64,000 nucleotides of DNA, from the NCBI GenBank assembly GCA_030248215.1, contig JASANG010002035.1, positions 62,001 to 126,000 of the forward strand. The letters are read 5' to 3'. The notes under the pieces are model-generated. The model did not search any database. It was not told where the DNA came from and was given only the letters and a program-made list of their open reading frames with translations. Both the position numbers and the translations under genes were made by a program. This document shows, piece after piece, positions 36,318 through 47,500 of this stretch (positions within the stretch are counted from its first letter, which is position 1; every line of letters begins with the position of its first letter). Origin of the DNA: Enoplolaimus lenunculus (taxonomy: Eukaryota > Nematoda > Enoplea > Enoplida > Thoracostomopsidae).

Positions 36318-36638
36318 TTACTGCGATCTGTTCGCAATACTTTTACACCAATTCAGCGAAGGTAAAATGTTGAAAAACAACTCGCTGTATTTTGGTAAAC
36401 TTTTATGCGATGAGATTACAGATGCGTAATGCAAAATAGTTAAATTGTTTTCGGGAAGTTGGTTAAAACGGTCTGTTGCCTGTTGGGAACTGTTGCGATG
36501 ATCAAAGTTTGTAATTTTGTTGTCGCTTCGATTGCAATCTTTACTGTTGAATCGTTGATGTATCAGTGAAATTATACATAATACGTTGAAGAGTATACTC
36601 AACAACGTTTTTTTCGCAGTTCTTGTTCTACTTGACAT
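36318..36638 (-). CDS. Candidate small secreted protein or first exon
   Basis: Starts at a true ATG (MSSRTRTAKKTLLSIL), with a basic start and a hydrophobic run like a signal peptide, then an Asn/Ser-rich stretch with two Cys. It either ends at TAA as a 106-residue protein or splices at the strong donor CA/GTAAGT that overlaps the stop. A frame of similar length is open on the opposite strand. No family recognised. Confidence 0.28.
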   Translation of the reverse strand: MSSRTRTAKKTLLSILFNVLCIISLIHQRFNSKDCNRSDNKITNFDHRNSSQQATDRFNQLPENNLTILHYASVISSHKSLPKYSELFFNILPSLNWCKSIANRSQ

Positions 36639-38015
36639 CTTGTGACAACGATATAGTCAGAGGAAAAGCTGTCGATTTTGTTTTTAGGGATTTATTCGTT
36701 TATATAGTATGAATTTCAATAAATATAATAAGTATTAGGCATCATACTAGTTGCAATATGGCTTTGCAACATCTAAGATTTTTGCCGTCATTTTGTAATC
36801 TGCCAAATTTCGTACCGGAAGCGTTTCAGCTTTAATAATAAACGTATCAAGAATGGCAAAAAGGTTTCTGTGTTTTTCATAATATTCAATATGTTCCTTT
36901 TTCAGGATTATGGTCAACTTGAACAACGCGACTGCAGCCCTAAATTGGAGTTTCCCAGTTTCAATGCGGATGCGGTGGTCAGTTTATTAACGCTCTGTCA
37001 CGAGTCAAAAATTTAGGTTTAGGTTTTATTTTTATAAAATTCCGATAATTAACTCCTTAAGCTTGCACCATAAGTAAGAACGCAACCGTACCGAACGATA
37101 CAATTTTTAAAAAGCTTCAGTAGCCACCACTTGTGGGCAAAACGCTGGCATCCAGGCTCAAGCACTAAAAACAAGTGCATACCAATTACAAAACTTTTAA
37201 GCTGAATAGCCCCTGCGTTTCTTACCAAAAGAGAACTTTAAAATTGAATACACAAGGTATTTGCTTAAAATGCAGGGTCAACGCGAATCAAACAAAGCAA
37301 TGTAAAAACTTGAATTGACTTTTTCATGAAACATCAAATTCAGAATGATTTAATACACGGGCAGAAGTGTAAACATGTTTCCTTTCCTTGGGCGGATTTT
37401 GGCAATATTTGCATATTTGGGCTTCTCATGAATCCAAAATCATTACGCGCCGATGAGGTCCTAAGGTCCAACATTGGTGACCGAGTAAAGTTTGAAATTT
37501 TTACATCATAGAAAAACCTTTAATAACTGCTGGTCATAAATCATTTTAGACCACAACAAATGGTTGAAATTTTTACTAAATTTTTCTGTGGTCTATCAAC
37601 TCTACACTTTCTTGCTTAAACGCCATTCTGTAGTCTGTACAAGGATTACGCAATCGGTGCTTTTACAGTTTCTGTGCTTCTGATTACACAAATTCACAAC
37701 TTGGTACCTTTTGCATGCTAAGTTAACATTGTTGCGTTAGCGAAGCTACGAGCAATGCTTCAACGGACGGCGACAACTGCAGTTGTACTCTCCGTGCAGT
37801 CTGTAACAAGGTACTGTAGGGCTGAATTATCGTAGCAGAGCTGCTAGCTGGCTTCACGAATGCCCATGGCACGGTCGCTTCAGCTTCTTACTTTGTTCAG
37901 CTTAGTATTCAAGCAAATTATTTGTAAAAGCAAGGTTAAACTAGTCGGCTTGAAAAGTACAATACTGTAAACTACAAAATTTTTTCACAATTAGTCCTTG
38001 TTTCGAAGCATGACA

Positions 38016-38205
38016 GGCCCATGTGAAGTTTAGAGGCGGATGGTTTTTCTGCGGGACTGCTATCGAGTATGTATATATGTATATATGTATACTGGCGGAA
38101 GGATTTTCGGCGAAACTGCCATCGAGTACGCTTAAGCTTTAGATGTATTTTTTGTTTAGTCTTAAGCTTAAGCTTAGATATAAACTCATTCCGGAATATG
38201 CTTTC
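38016..38205 (-). mobile_element. Telomere-hexamer MITE, family A copy 8 (degenerate)
   Basis: Reverse orientation: GGCCCATGTGAAGTTTAGAGG, split from the family consensus by substitutions, then TTTTTCTGCGGGACTGC and decayed AGTCTTAAGCTTAAGC. The segment GGCGGA-GG-TTTTC-GC is duplicated inside it around short TATATGTA repeats. Confidence 0.5.
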
Positions 38206-39061
38206 AAAACCACCGAAGTTTTTAAATGTGTCTTGTTTTTAACCTCGCTTTGCTCGCGAGTTTTTCAACCAACTGCGCCATATTAGCACATGCTGAATTT
38301 ATCTTATTATCATCGCCCTCGGGCGGTGACCCCTGTATTCAGTAGCGGCATAGTTCAAAGGCTTGTGTGTTATAAATACTGCAGAATGTTTATGCGAAAT
38401 TACTGTTAGAAATTCTTAACTAGAATTTTTGAACTCGTGTGATGTGCGATACAGCTCGTAAAAGTATTTGCAAGTGTAAGCTTAATCTAATTAAAAGGGT
38501 GATTGCGAACAATCAATACAGCTGCGGCATTTCTGCTTTCCCATTTAATCTTGCCTAAATGATTATTAAACAAAACTTACAACCTAACAATATGACGCAT
38601 CGACAGCTAAAACTTGGATTCCATTTTTGACCCTCCGCTTTTAAATAAATTAAAATACTGCATTGTTGATTAAGTTCAATTAAAATGGTTTCAGTTCTAA
38701 GTTGACAAAAATGAAATGTTGCTGTTCGTGCCCTTATAGCACGTTTGTGCAACCAGCCAGTAGCTCAGCTCAGGTAACTCAGGCCAACGGCACCTTTGAA
38801 AATCTCACTTAACAAACAAGCCTTACAAAGCGGTACGTTTTTTGTTTGTTATATATATACAATATTTGCAGATTGACCAGTTGGAGCGGTCAGAATTATT
38901 TTTAGTATGAATCTACAATCTATATTATCCGTGCAGTTAGCTACGTCAACAACAAAAACTCAACAAACTAAATTGAAAGCATGATCTCAGTGGCATAATT
39001 TAAACGCTTATATGTCATCAACACAATAAATTTTACTATAGAAAATATAAAAAAAACATGT

Positions 39062-39686
39062 TTACGCGTCTGTTCTGGTAAAGAGCAATAGCAAAAAGCG
39101 CCTAAGTTTTGGACGATCTATTGATTTTTCCAACTCTATTCGCCACGGATAAAGGACAAACGATACGTTTGCACCTGGTTGTTGTTTAACGAATGTATCC
39201 AAAAAAATATTCAGCAAAAATGAAATTTTTTTCATAACATAAATAGCTGAGAAATCAGTCATTTTCTAAGTTTTAGAGCGTTTCTAAAATCTGTGTAATA
39301 AATTCAGGTGATGTTTTGTTCTTTGGGCCAAACATGACAATTTCCATGATCTATCGCGGTGGCCACAATTTGCCTTTGAGGCAAAATGACTCGTTTCAGA
39401 GTAATAACATGTAACGTATGCCGTGTATTAACACATGACAAAAGACAACATATTTTATGCTGTTTGCTTACATTACACCATAGATGCAATGTATATAGAC
39501 ATGCAAATTAAGCTGAACATTTGACGCGCAAAAATCAAAAATAGGAACGGGACATTCCGAAAGGAATCCTGAGTTAAAAACAGGGGACTGCTCCTCAGGA
39601 TCAAAATGATTGGTTCCATTTTTCGCTATCGATTGTAAAAATAAGCTTGTAATTTTAGGTATGTTGGAGTTAAAATCAAACGTCAT
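39062..39686 (-). CDS. Candidate exons of an unrecognised minus-strand gene
   Basis: Minus-strand open segments read like protein: from ATG at 39686 (MTFDFNSNIPKITSLF, then SECPVPIFDF) to about 39478, and a block ending at a stop at 39062 (FVLYPWRIELEKSIDRPK). An intermediate frame at 39304-39400 could link them, but donors and acceptors are poor. No family recognised. Confidence 0.22.
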
Positions 39687-39940
39687 TTCGGCACATATTC
39701 AAATACTAAAATTTTGAACCAGGCACCCGAAACAAAGTGCTTTCAATAGAAGAGACTGCCTCCACGCTATTTCAAAAACAAACATGTGTAGATGCATCGG
39801 ACAACGCTTCAGGTTTCATAATGATAGAAAGTAGTAAAGCCATTAAAACACAAAGATAACATTTCAAAACAAGCTATTATTCCAGCTAACGTTGTTTACT
39901 GAGTTTCAGCGATAAATTGGTAAAAACATAAACAACACAG

Positions 39941-40246
39941 CGACGAATTCTGAATGTTTCGGAGAAAAAGGATAGTTTTGTATTCCGAATTGTTACAGTT
40001 TTTAAAGTTGTATCAACGCCACATTTTGCTCATATTTGGCTAGAAAACACGTTGCGAGCTTACGAGCTATTGCCATTTTTGCCAAACTGTCACGTAATAC
40101 GTCGTTCCACCAAAATCATACACCGACGACTCACGCTAGATGAAGAACAAAACATCCGCAGATGGGAAGCGGTTCAGCCATCTACGAGAACAAAGCTTAC
40201 TGCTTCAATCATTGCTTGCCAAAAAATTCTGGATTTCGGCCAATGA
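39941..40246 (+). CDS. Candidate exon of an unrecognised gene
   Basis: After an acceptor-like AACACAG the frame is open for 101 codons to TGA 40244-40246. It has charged, protein-like content (HRRLTLDEEQNIRRWEAVQP). There is no neighbouring exon I can join with matching phase, and no family recognised. Confidence 0.25.
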   Translation, partial: RRILNVSEKKDSFVFRIVTVFKVVSTPHFAHIWLENTLRAYELLPFLPNCHVIRRSTKIIHRRLTLDEEQNIRRWEAVQPSTRTKLTASIIACQKILDFGQ

Positions 40247-41924
40247 TTCACAGTTGAAACCAAATTAACTGATATGTAACATTTTGCTCTTTAACATTTC
40301 AGTAAGTGAATTTCTTGCTGCCAACTATTTTATTCTCGTTTGGTTTTATATTGGCTTTGAATTAGTTATTCAAATCAATACTTTGTTCGCATAATAGTGT
40401 CGTCATGAGTCGTGCGCATATCATTTCTGTCCCAAAATCGCGTTCATTCAATTGTTTTAACGTCACAAGTCCAACCTGACGTGTCACGGTGTTGAGGCTA
40501 CGTCTGCGAAGGCACTCTTTACTTACATTTTGTTGCTGCAAGTAGATCGAAAAAACATGGCAAATCAACTCCTGTGTTATCAACGGTTGCTCGACAACTC
40601 AGAACACATTCGACCTTGGTACGAAGGAAAAGGTGCTTGCCCGTATTGCTGAAATTATTCTAAAAGGGCCTAAACTCTAAAAAAGATATCGCTCTTTATC
40701 AATTGCGGACTATTGGCAATCCACCTCGTTGTGCTTTAGAAAATGCGGTAGACAACTACAAGGTCAAACGAGTTACATTTCATGTACAGTAGAACCCTGG
40801 CGATTTTTTTTCACGCTGGGGATTTGGGCAGTTAATACATCATGTATGGAAAGGTTCTAAATAAGGCAACGAAGTCATTGTTAAGCAATACTGCTAGGGT
40901 ACCATACAAAAAATTTCTGCTTATACGAAATACAGACTTTGCAGCTTGTGGCTATTCCGCAACACTGGGTTTTTTCCAGATAGATTTTGTCGGAATGTCA
41001 AGTCAGTTTATGGTGGTCAAGTGGTTTACATATGTGGTGTAAGTTATGGCGGGGTTTAACAATATTTCGATGGTACCGAGGTTTACTTGCTCAATCAGTG
41101 TTATGAACCCTTCAAATTATTTTGTCGATTAAGCAACTGCTAAAACTTGTAAGGCTAGGCAAATATTTCCGGAAAGAAAAATCGGCGCAGCATTTTCCGA
41201 GGGCAAATATAACGGGGGAAAATCTGCCTGTAATACCGGGTCTTTTCCGTTATCCCTTTTAGCCCGCGTTTGCTCAAGAATGGTTCGATTTTGAAAATTT
41301 TTTGCATATTTGAGCTTGTCGTTACCTCACCTGATCATTCTACGCCTAAAATTGAATTTTCAAAATTTCGATTTTGTAACGTCCAATTACAAATTCGTTC
41401 TCTGAATTGGTTAATCAACACAATGGAATTTAAAGTGTTGGAGATATAAGAACAAGAATGGACATTAAAAAGAAGGTATATTTATGCTACACGGCTCACG
41501 CCAATATTTCAAAAAATAAACATTTGATGAAACCTATTAAGGTAGTATGTGCAAACGGTGGGCTGTTTGTTTCTTGGTCCTTTTAGATGGCGGTGTCTTG
41601 GTGTTCCCTTATGGACACAATCGTCGCTTAACTCGCAAGACGCGTTTACGACACATGAATCCCGTTTTATATACTTTAATTTTTTCCTGAATAAATATTT
41701 TCTATTTCATCTCACCCCTAATTTTCAGCTAGCAATGGTTCTACTATGCTATCGAGTTTAGATCTCTCACGTCTTTTGGAAATTTTGCACTGTTCATCCA
41801 TTCAGTGCATTTTGTATTGATTGACAACTACACAGTTTGCCATTAGCCGCTCATTATACTCTACGAGGGAAAGCGTTAAATAAATTGGTCAAGAAGGGCG
41901 TAGTAATAGTATAAAGATCCTCGT

Positions 41925-42480
41925 AAGTTTTAAAGCCTATGGGTAAAGTGAAACCTAATTAAGCCTAAGCCGAAGCAAAACAATTAGTCTAAGGGTTAAA
42001 CGTACTGTAGTGACCCGAATAAGAGGGGGGACTGATATTTTTTGGCATCTCCAGACGGTACCCCACTTGTTATTCGGCTACGGACTGTTATTTATTTTTA
42101 ACCCACGCTCCGCCACCCATCATTGCTGAAGTATATCCGGTAGTGCAATTATCCGTTGAATCAAACGTTTATTTGTCTTGTGTCAGCAGCTTGACCGATA
42201 ATTCAAGCTTATATTTAGCAATTTACCTTCCAAATTTACGTACGCTTTAAAGTTTTGAACTCAAATTCTTTGGTCCTGGAGTCATTTATGCGCTACAATT
42301 AGGGTTAATTGACATTTATGAACTCTAATTAGGGCTTAGGGACTCTATCCGCTTACGGACCCTTATTAGGGATACGGAATCCTATTGATTCGGACTCAAT
42401 AATCGGACCCCCTCTTATTACCCCCCTCTTATTCGGGTCAATACAGTACTCGACTATAGTCCCGCAAAAAATGGTTGGCC
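41925..42480 (+). mobile_element. Telomere-hexamer MITE, family A copy 9, interrupted by a family C MITE
   Basis: Left part at about 41925-42004 (AAGCCTAAGCCGAAGC, then CAATTAGTCTAAGGGTTAAAC); right part 42447-42480 (TACTCGACTATAGTCCCGC to TTGGCC). Other copies read straight through AAACGTACTC at this point, so the 42003-42448 element was inserted at the TA. Confidence 0.75.
42003..42448 (+). mobile_element. Tc1/mariner-like MITE, family C copy 4 (nested)
   Basis: Termini TGTAGTGACCCGAATAAGA and TCTTATTCGGGTCAATACAG, flanked on both sides by TA. The TA duplication and its position inside a family A copy make this the cleanest example of the family. No transposase is encoded; 446 bp including the TA repeats. 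Confidence 0.85.
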
Positions 42481-42727
42481 CTCAAAATAACAATGCGTTA
42501 TAAAATTATAGCTTTTCAAACCCAAACGCAACCTAGTGAAAAGTTAGTCTGCATCCAGTTCATTTCTATTTTAATGAAAAGTAAACAGTTAACACCACAG
42601 CCTCAGAAGTAGACCCTTGTAATACAATCACCCACCCATAGCTTGTTTGGTTTCTTGAAACTGCACCTTATTTCTTGACTTTTTTGTGTCTATGTTTTTG
42701 CATTGGATTTTGTCTGTTGATAATTCC

Positions 42728-42940
42728 GGCCAATGCAAATAACAGTGGCAAAACAGTATTATAAGCATATTCCTAAGCCTAAAGCCTAAGCCTAAGCATA
42801 AGCCAAACCGAAGAATGAGCACATTCCTAAGCCTAAGCCTAAACCTAAGCCTGAGCCAAGCAAAAAATTAGTCTAAAGTTTAAACTAACTCTTTTATAGT
42901 CCCACAGAAAAACTTTCCGCCCCTGATCTTTACATGGGCC
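42728..42940 (+). mobile_element. Telomere-hexamer MITE, family A copy 4
   Basis: Left GGCCAATGCAAATAACAGTGG; right CCGCCCCTGATCTTTACATGG to the terminal GGCC. The interior has two AAGCCT arrays separated by GAATGAGCACATTCC, suggesting internal duplication. Both termini are present. Confidence 0.8.
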
Positions 42941-44099
42941 ATAATTACAAAAAAATTTTTGCTTGTTGCTGTAGATTGATGTCTGTAAAGAGAATACATC
43001 TTGTATAGTTAAAGTTAGCTAACGTTAAAGGTCGCATTTTGAATGTAAACGTCTCGCTTTTAGATATAGTGTTTGTTCACCAGAGATGACATCGGAACCC
43101 CAGCCCGCAGCGCTTTAGCAGTCACCCCATAACCCATTTGGGGGAGCCCACACTTAAAGGGGCTCCACCCCAACCGGTTGAAACAAAAAACGCCGAAGTT
43201 TTGAAATGCGTTTGGCTTCTCAATCACGAGTTTTTGACGTTATTCTATTTAACCGTGATTCTTTTAATGGATTCACACACGGCACAGACCTAAAATAACC
43301 ACCAACCAGGGTACTAAATGTTGACAAATTTTCTCGCTCGTTACACACGCTGGTTTACAATTTTTCTAAGATAGTATAACTCATCCGAAATTGATTATTC
43401 AAGAACTGTAATAAAACCAATTTTGGAGTGAGGTGTGCCGTGTGCTGTCTCCCCTGGCATGAGTATACAAAGATGGTATAACCTTTTACCTAAAATATGA
43501 GCTGTTCAGCTACTTTAGCAGAAACGATCAAAATCGGTGCGCGCAAGGATAATTCAGTAAATGATGGTTTGACTTTTTACATCAACCATTGCACAGTGTC
43601 CTCACAGCTATCAAACACAACCGCGAGCTCGAACAATTTCAGATCAAACACTGTTAAATTCTGGATCCACCTCACGTTAGGGCCCCACCCTGGAATTTGA
43701 AAGGGCCCCCATTCCTGTCTGCTCCGGTGCAGGCAGCCCGGCGGAAGTAGTCGTGCCGACGTGGCTAGTTCAACCGGCCTAGCTGGTCGCGAATACGGTT
43801 AATATAATAGTTACTTTTTGATTATCATCAAATTCATTGGTCACAGCCTCGTAGCATTTCTTATACTAAAATTATATGGTGTTGTTGCTTACTATCAAAG
43901 TATAACCGAGGGTCTGCCTTTGTATCCGGTTCCGCTTACAATCTCGACGTCCGGTTCGCGGATATTTTTTCCAGACGTTTCGGCAATTTCTGTAACGGAT
44001 TTTTTTGCATTTTTATAAAATCTGTGTTATTCAGTGGGTTGGTTGTATTTATAGGCCAGTTGTGAAAGTTTTAGTTGACCAGATTTCTCAAAAGGGCGC

Positions 44100-44184
44100 T
44101 TAAGACCTTAGGCTTAGGCTTAGGCTTAACCTTAGTAATATGCTTATGTATAATACTGTTTCGTTCCGGTTCTTTATATTGGCC
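44100..44184 (-). mobile_element. Telomere-hexamer MITE, family A copy 10 (one half, reversed)
   Basis: GGCTTAGGCTTAGGCTTAACC followed by GTAATATGCTTAT, ATAATACTGTTTCG and a terminal TATATTGGCC, the reverse complement of the family A left half. Located about 340 bp upstream of the glutamate receptor start. Confidence 0.65.
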
Positions 44185-44524
44185 TTCACTAGCGGAACCC
44201 ATTTGAGAATACTTTACAGATATTTACTAAAATTAACAAATTAAATATTGTAACTACCTGGTTTCCAGGGCGCACCGGATACACGGCTCCCGTTCGGCAA
44301 AAAATCAACATTTGGCTAATGCTCCGGTATTTCAACTTGCCGGATAGTTTTTAAAACCTTCAAAAAATTTATACCATTATTCGCATTTATGTCACGTACC
44401 ATCGAACTGATTGACTTACGTTTAAATATTTTTTCTGTCACACATGAAATGTAAATGTTTGCGTGTGACCGCGTACGTTCACAATCTTTATTGGGTTACA
44501 ATAACGCTGGAAAACCAGATATAG

Positions 44525-47500
44525 ATGACGAGTGTTATTTTGTGGGCGTCGCAGAATATATGTCACAAGTTGAAAATTGGTTGCGTTCTAATGGCAGTTG
44601 AGATATTAGTTTTCTCGACGCTGATTTTGCACGCTCTTATTGTGGTAGAAGCTGCTCCACAAGCTCCAAAAGAAATCTTTATCGGTAAATTACTTATTTG
44701 CGGTAAATTACTTATTTGCGTGCAGAAATTTCGATTAGCACAACGGTGATAAAAACAAACTTTAAAGAGGTTCAACTTCCTGGCCGATGTGCAATTTAAT
44801 ACAACAGCATATTTACCAGGCCGTATAAAAGCGAGGAAGATTAAGAATTTCCTTGAAACTTTTTGTAAGACTCGCAAAGACGCTTTTGCAGGCTGTAAAC
44901 TTGTTGCGGTTAAAAGTACACGTTTGCTATGCGCAATCGGATAAACTCAAGACGCAGTTATCTTCTCGCAAAATGAATTCTTGGTACACCGCTGCCAATT
45001 TATGATCCATTAAGACACAAAAACGGGAAAACTTTCCGAGCTATTGTACTTGACTCGCTCAATGGACATATTAAATTGGCAGTGGTGTAGCCAATAATTC
45101 ATTTCGAGAGATGTGGGGAAAACATCCCAAGCTAGCTATGGTACTTGACTCAAGACCCATTGTGGTCCATTAAAATTTTTTAAAATTGTGAGTAAATATT
45201 CATTTTCTGATCCTTACACTTTTGAAAACGTGGTACGACAATCACGCTTTACTTTAACATAACAGCTTTAAATTTTGAAACTACAATACTTCTTGATTGT
45301 CGCAGTCTAAGGTCGGCTTTTCACACCATTCCAGGACAAGCTGAAGATACGAATACCAAAAATGTTAAATCAGCTACTGAAAAGCTAGTCATAAATTTCG
45401 AAATAATAGCGATTCCGAGCATCTGTAACTCAATTTTTTTTGATTCGCAGGTGGTCTGTTTGATGATCGGGGTACAGAAACGGAAGATGCGGTGCGGTTT
45501 GCAATTGATTATATAAACAATGACACAAAATTATTGCCAAATACAAAATTAACTCTTGTTGCTGAGTACACGACTGTTTATGGAGGATTTGTTGCGATGC
45601 AGAAAGGTGAAATTAATAAAAAAGTATTACTTGACAGCAGTGAAGCAGCAACAGAGGATAATTGCAGAAGGTGGCGTCGCAACTTACTACATATATACGA
45701 TTCCAAACATTGAGACGCAAATTATAAAAGTGGTAATGTTCCCACCGTACAAATTACTAAAATTACATTTGGCTTCTATATTTTTAATGTCAAATTACAA
45801 TAATACATTTTCATTAAGTTCAATGAAATTCATGGTCGAATCTAGGCCTCGCAAGCCCCCGTGGCGGTCACTAAGGTCCTTGTGTCCTTGCCCAGGACGC
45901 ATTCTGTTTGATCAGAAGCCATTGTACCATTGGCTAATGCCATGACTGCAACATAAATTATTCCAATGCTTAATGAAAAAATTCTCACTTAGTATCTTTA
46001 ATTTCTTTGAAAACATTTGCGCACGGCTACAGATTCGATGCCTTTACTGCATCTGAAGTTATTGAAAAGATCATATTTTGGGTTTACTGGTGGGAGTAAA
46101 TTTTCGTTGAGTTAATTGGCGTTAAGTCCTGACGGGGTGAGGTTTTCAGCTGACTGCAGTAAACATCGTGTTGGTGGCCTTTCAGATCGTACTCCCAATA
46201 CGCCTTTATATACAGGAGTGTATAGTTTCAGTCTGTGCCCTTGCGAAGCGTGGCGTTTCAGTATATGTCGGTCCATCAACGTCAACAGTTGTCAAAGCTG
46301 CGAACGTATTCTCATCTGAGCTTGGAATACCAATGCTTGCGCCCACAGCAACTGATCCTGTTCTTGGACGAAATGACATGTATATATCTATAGAAATCAA
46401 GAAAATTTATAATTTAGGGGTGATACTGCCGTTTTTAATTTAATTCCAAGCGAAGCAGTACCACATAAAGCCCTTCTCGAAAATTTTGCTGCGGATGAGG
46501 TGGGGATTGAACCCACGACGTACTGATCACCGGTCCACTGCTCCAATCACTGAGCTACGCAGCCATGCAAACTTTTCGCTACAATGTCTCTATATACCGT
46601 AAGTTCGGTACTACAAGATACATATATGAAGAACCGAGATTCTGATAAAATTTATCTTACAAGTGATCCCAGCGCCTTGCTCGATATTGAACGAAACATG
46701 GTTAAATCAGGAATCGAATACACATCAAATTCAGCTAAAACTAAAATGTCGTAGTGTAATTTGCAGGTTGCGACAATCGACAGATAAACCAGCGCGAATG
46801 CGATGGTTGTTTTTGAATTTCAGCGAGCATCCTGAATTAAATACACAAAATCGTATCTGGTCTCTTACTGGCTTGAATTCGCTTGCGTGATTTTTTTGTC
46901 CAATTCTACTTACCTGCATTGGTCTCTTGGTCGTCTACAAGTGTCAAATTCGGGTTTGGGAACCACTCAATACTTTTTACAAGGATTAAAACCCTATTTT
47001 GTGAACGGATGGGACAAATCTATCATTTGTCGGTCCATTTTTAGAAAGTTTTCGTCGCTCTTGCGTTATTTTACCTTTTTGATTGGGCTCGAGCGATAGT
47101 TACATTCTCACATGGGAAGATTACATGGCGAGAATACTGCTGAACTTGGGCACGAATTGGTTTTCAGCTTTTTGCAAACGGCCATTTAACGAAACTGTAC
47201 CAGTTTCAGGTACCCGCTGCTGGTTCGAATGTTGCTGTCAGATCAAATGCAAAGTCTTGCGATTGCAGATTTCATCAGCGCATTTCATTTTACGACAATG
47301 GCAATTTTAACCGACGATACTGATTACGGTACTTTTCATTCGGTCAGATCCGCTCACAAGAAAATAGTTGCAGCGATTGCAAATTAATACATGAAATCAC
47401 GAAATGCTTCATTTACAGTTGTTGCATCATTTCTAGCGTGTTGAGCTGGCTACAAGTTTTAGTAGATCTTAATAAAATTCGTCTGTTGAACACGATATAA

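Larger units (their letters stand above)
35807..44524. other. Largely intergenic region before the glutamate receptor gene
   Basis: Holds several family A elements (about 38016-38205, 41925-42480 interrupted, 42728-42940 and 44100-44184), one family C MITE (42003-42448), a family J arm (41225-41345) and a G/C-run element (about 43120-43255). Weak candidate exons lie at 36318-36638 (-), 39062-39686 (-) and 39941-40246 (+). Open frames at 43497 and 43818 (+) have no splice or family support. The stretch 36650-38000 shows nothing recognisable. Confidence 0.5.

Noticed and set aside
36103-36429. A 108-codon plus-strand frame
   Set aside because: It overlaps a minus-strand frame with a true ATG and a signal-like start, and has no splice or family support; at best one of the two is real.
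46600-46890. An extra glutamate receptor exon (reads such as SDPSALLDIERNMVKSG and RLRQSTDKPARMRW)
   Set aside because: Two frames conflict, no good splice sites frame them, and exons 3 and 4 already join perfectly across this interval.
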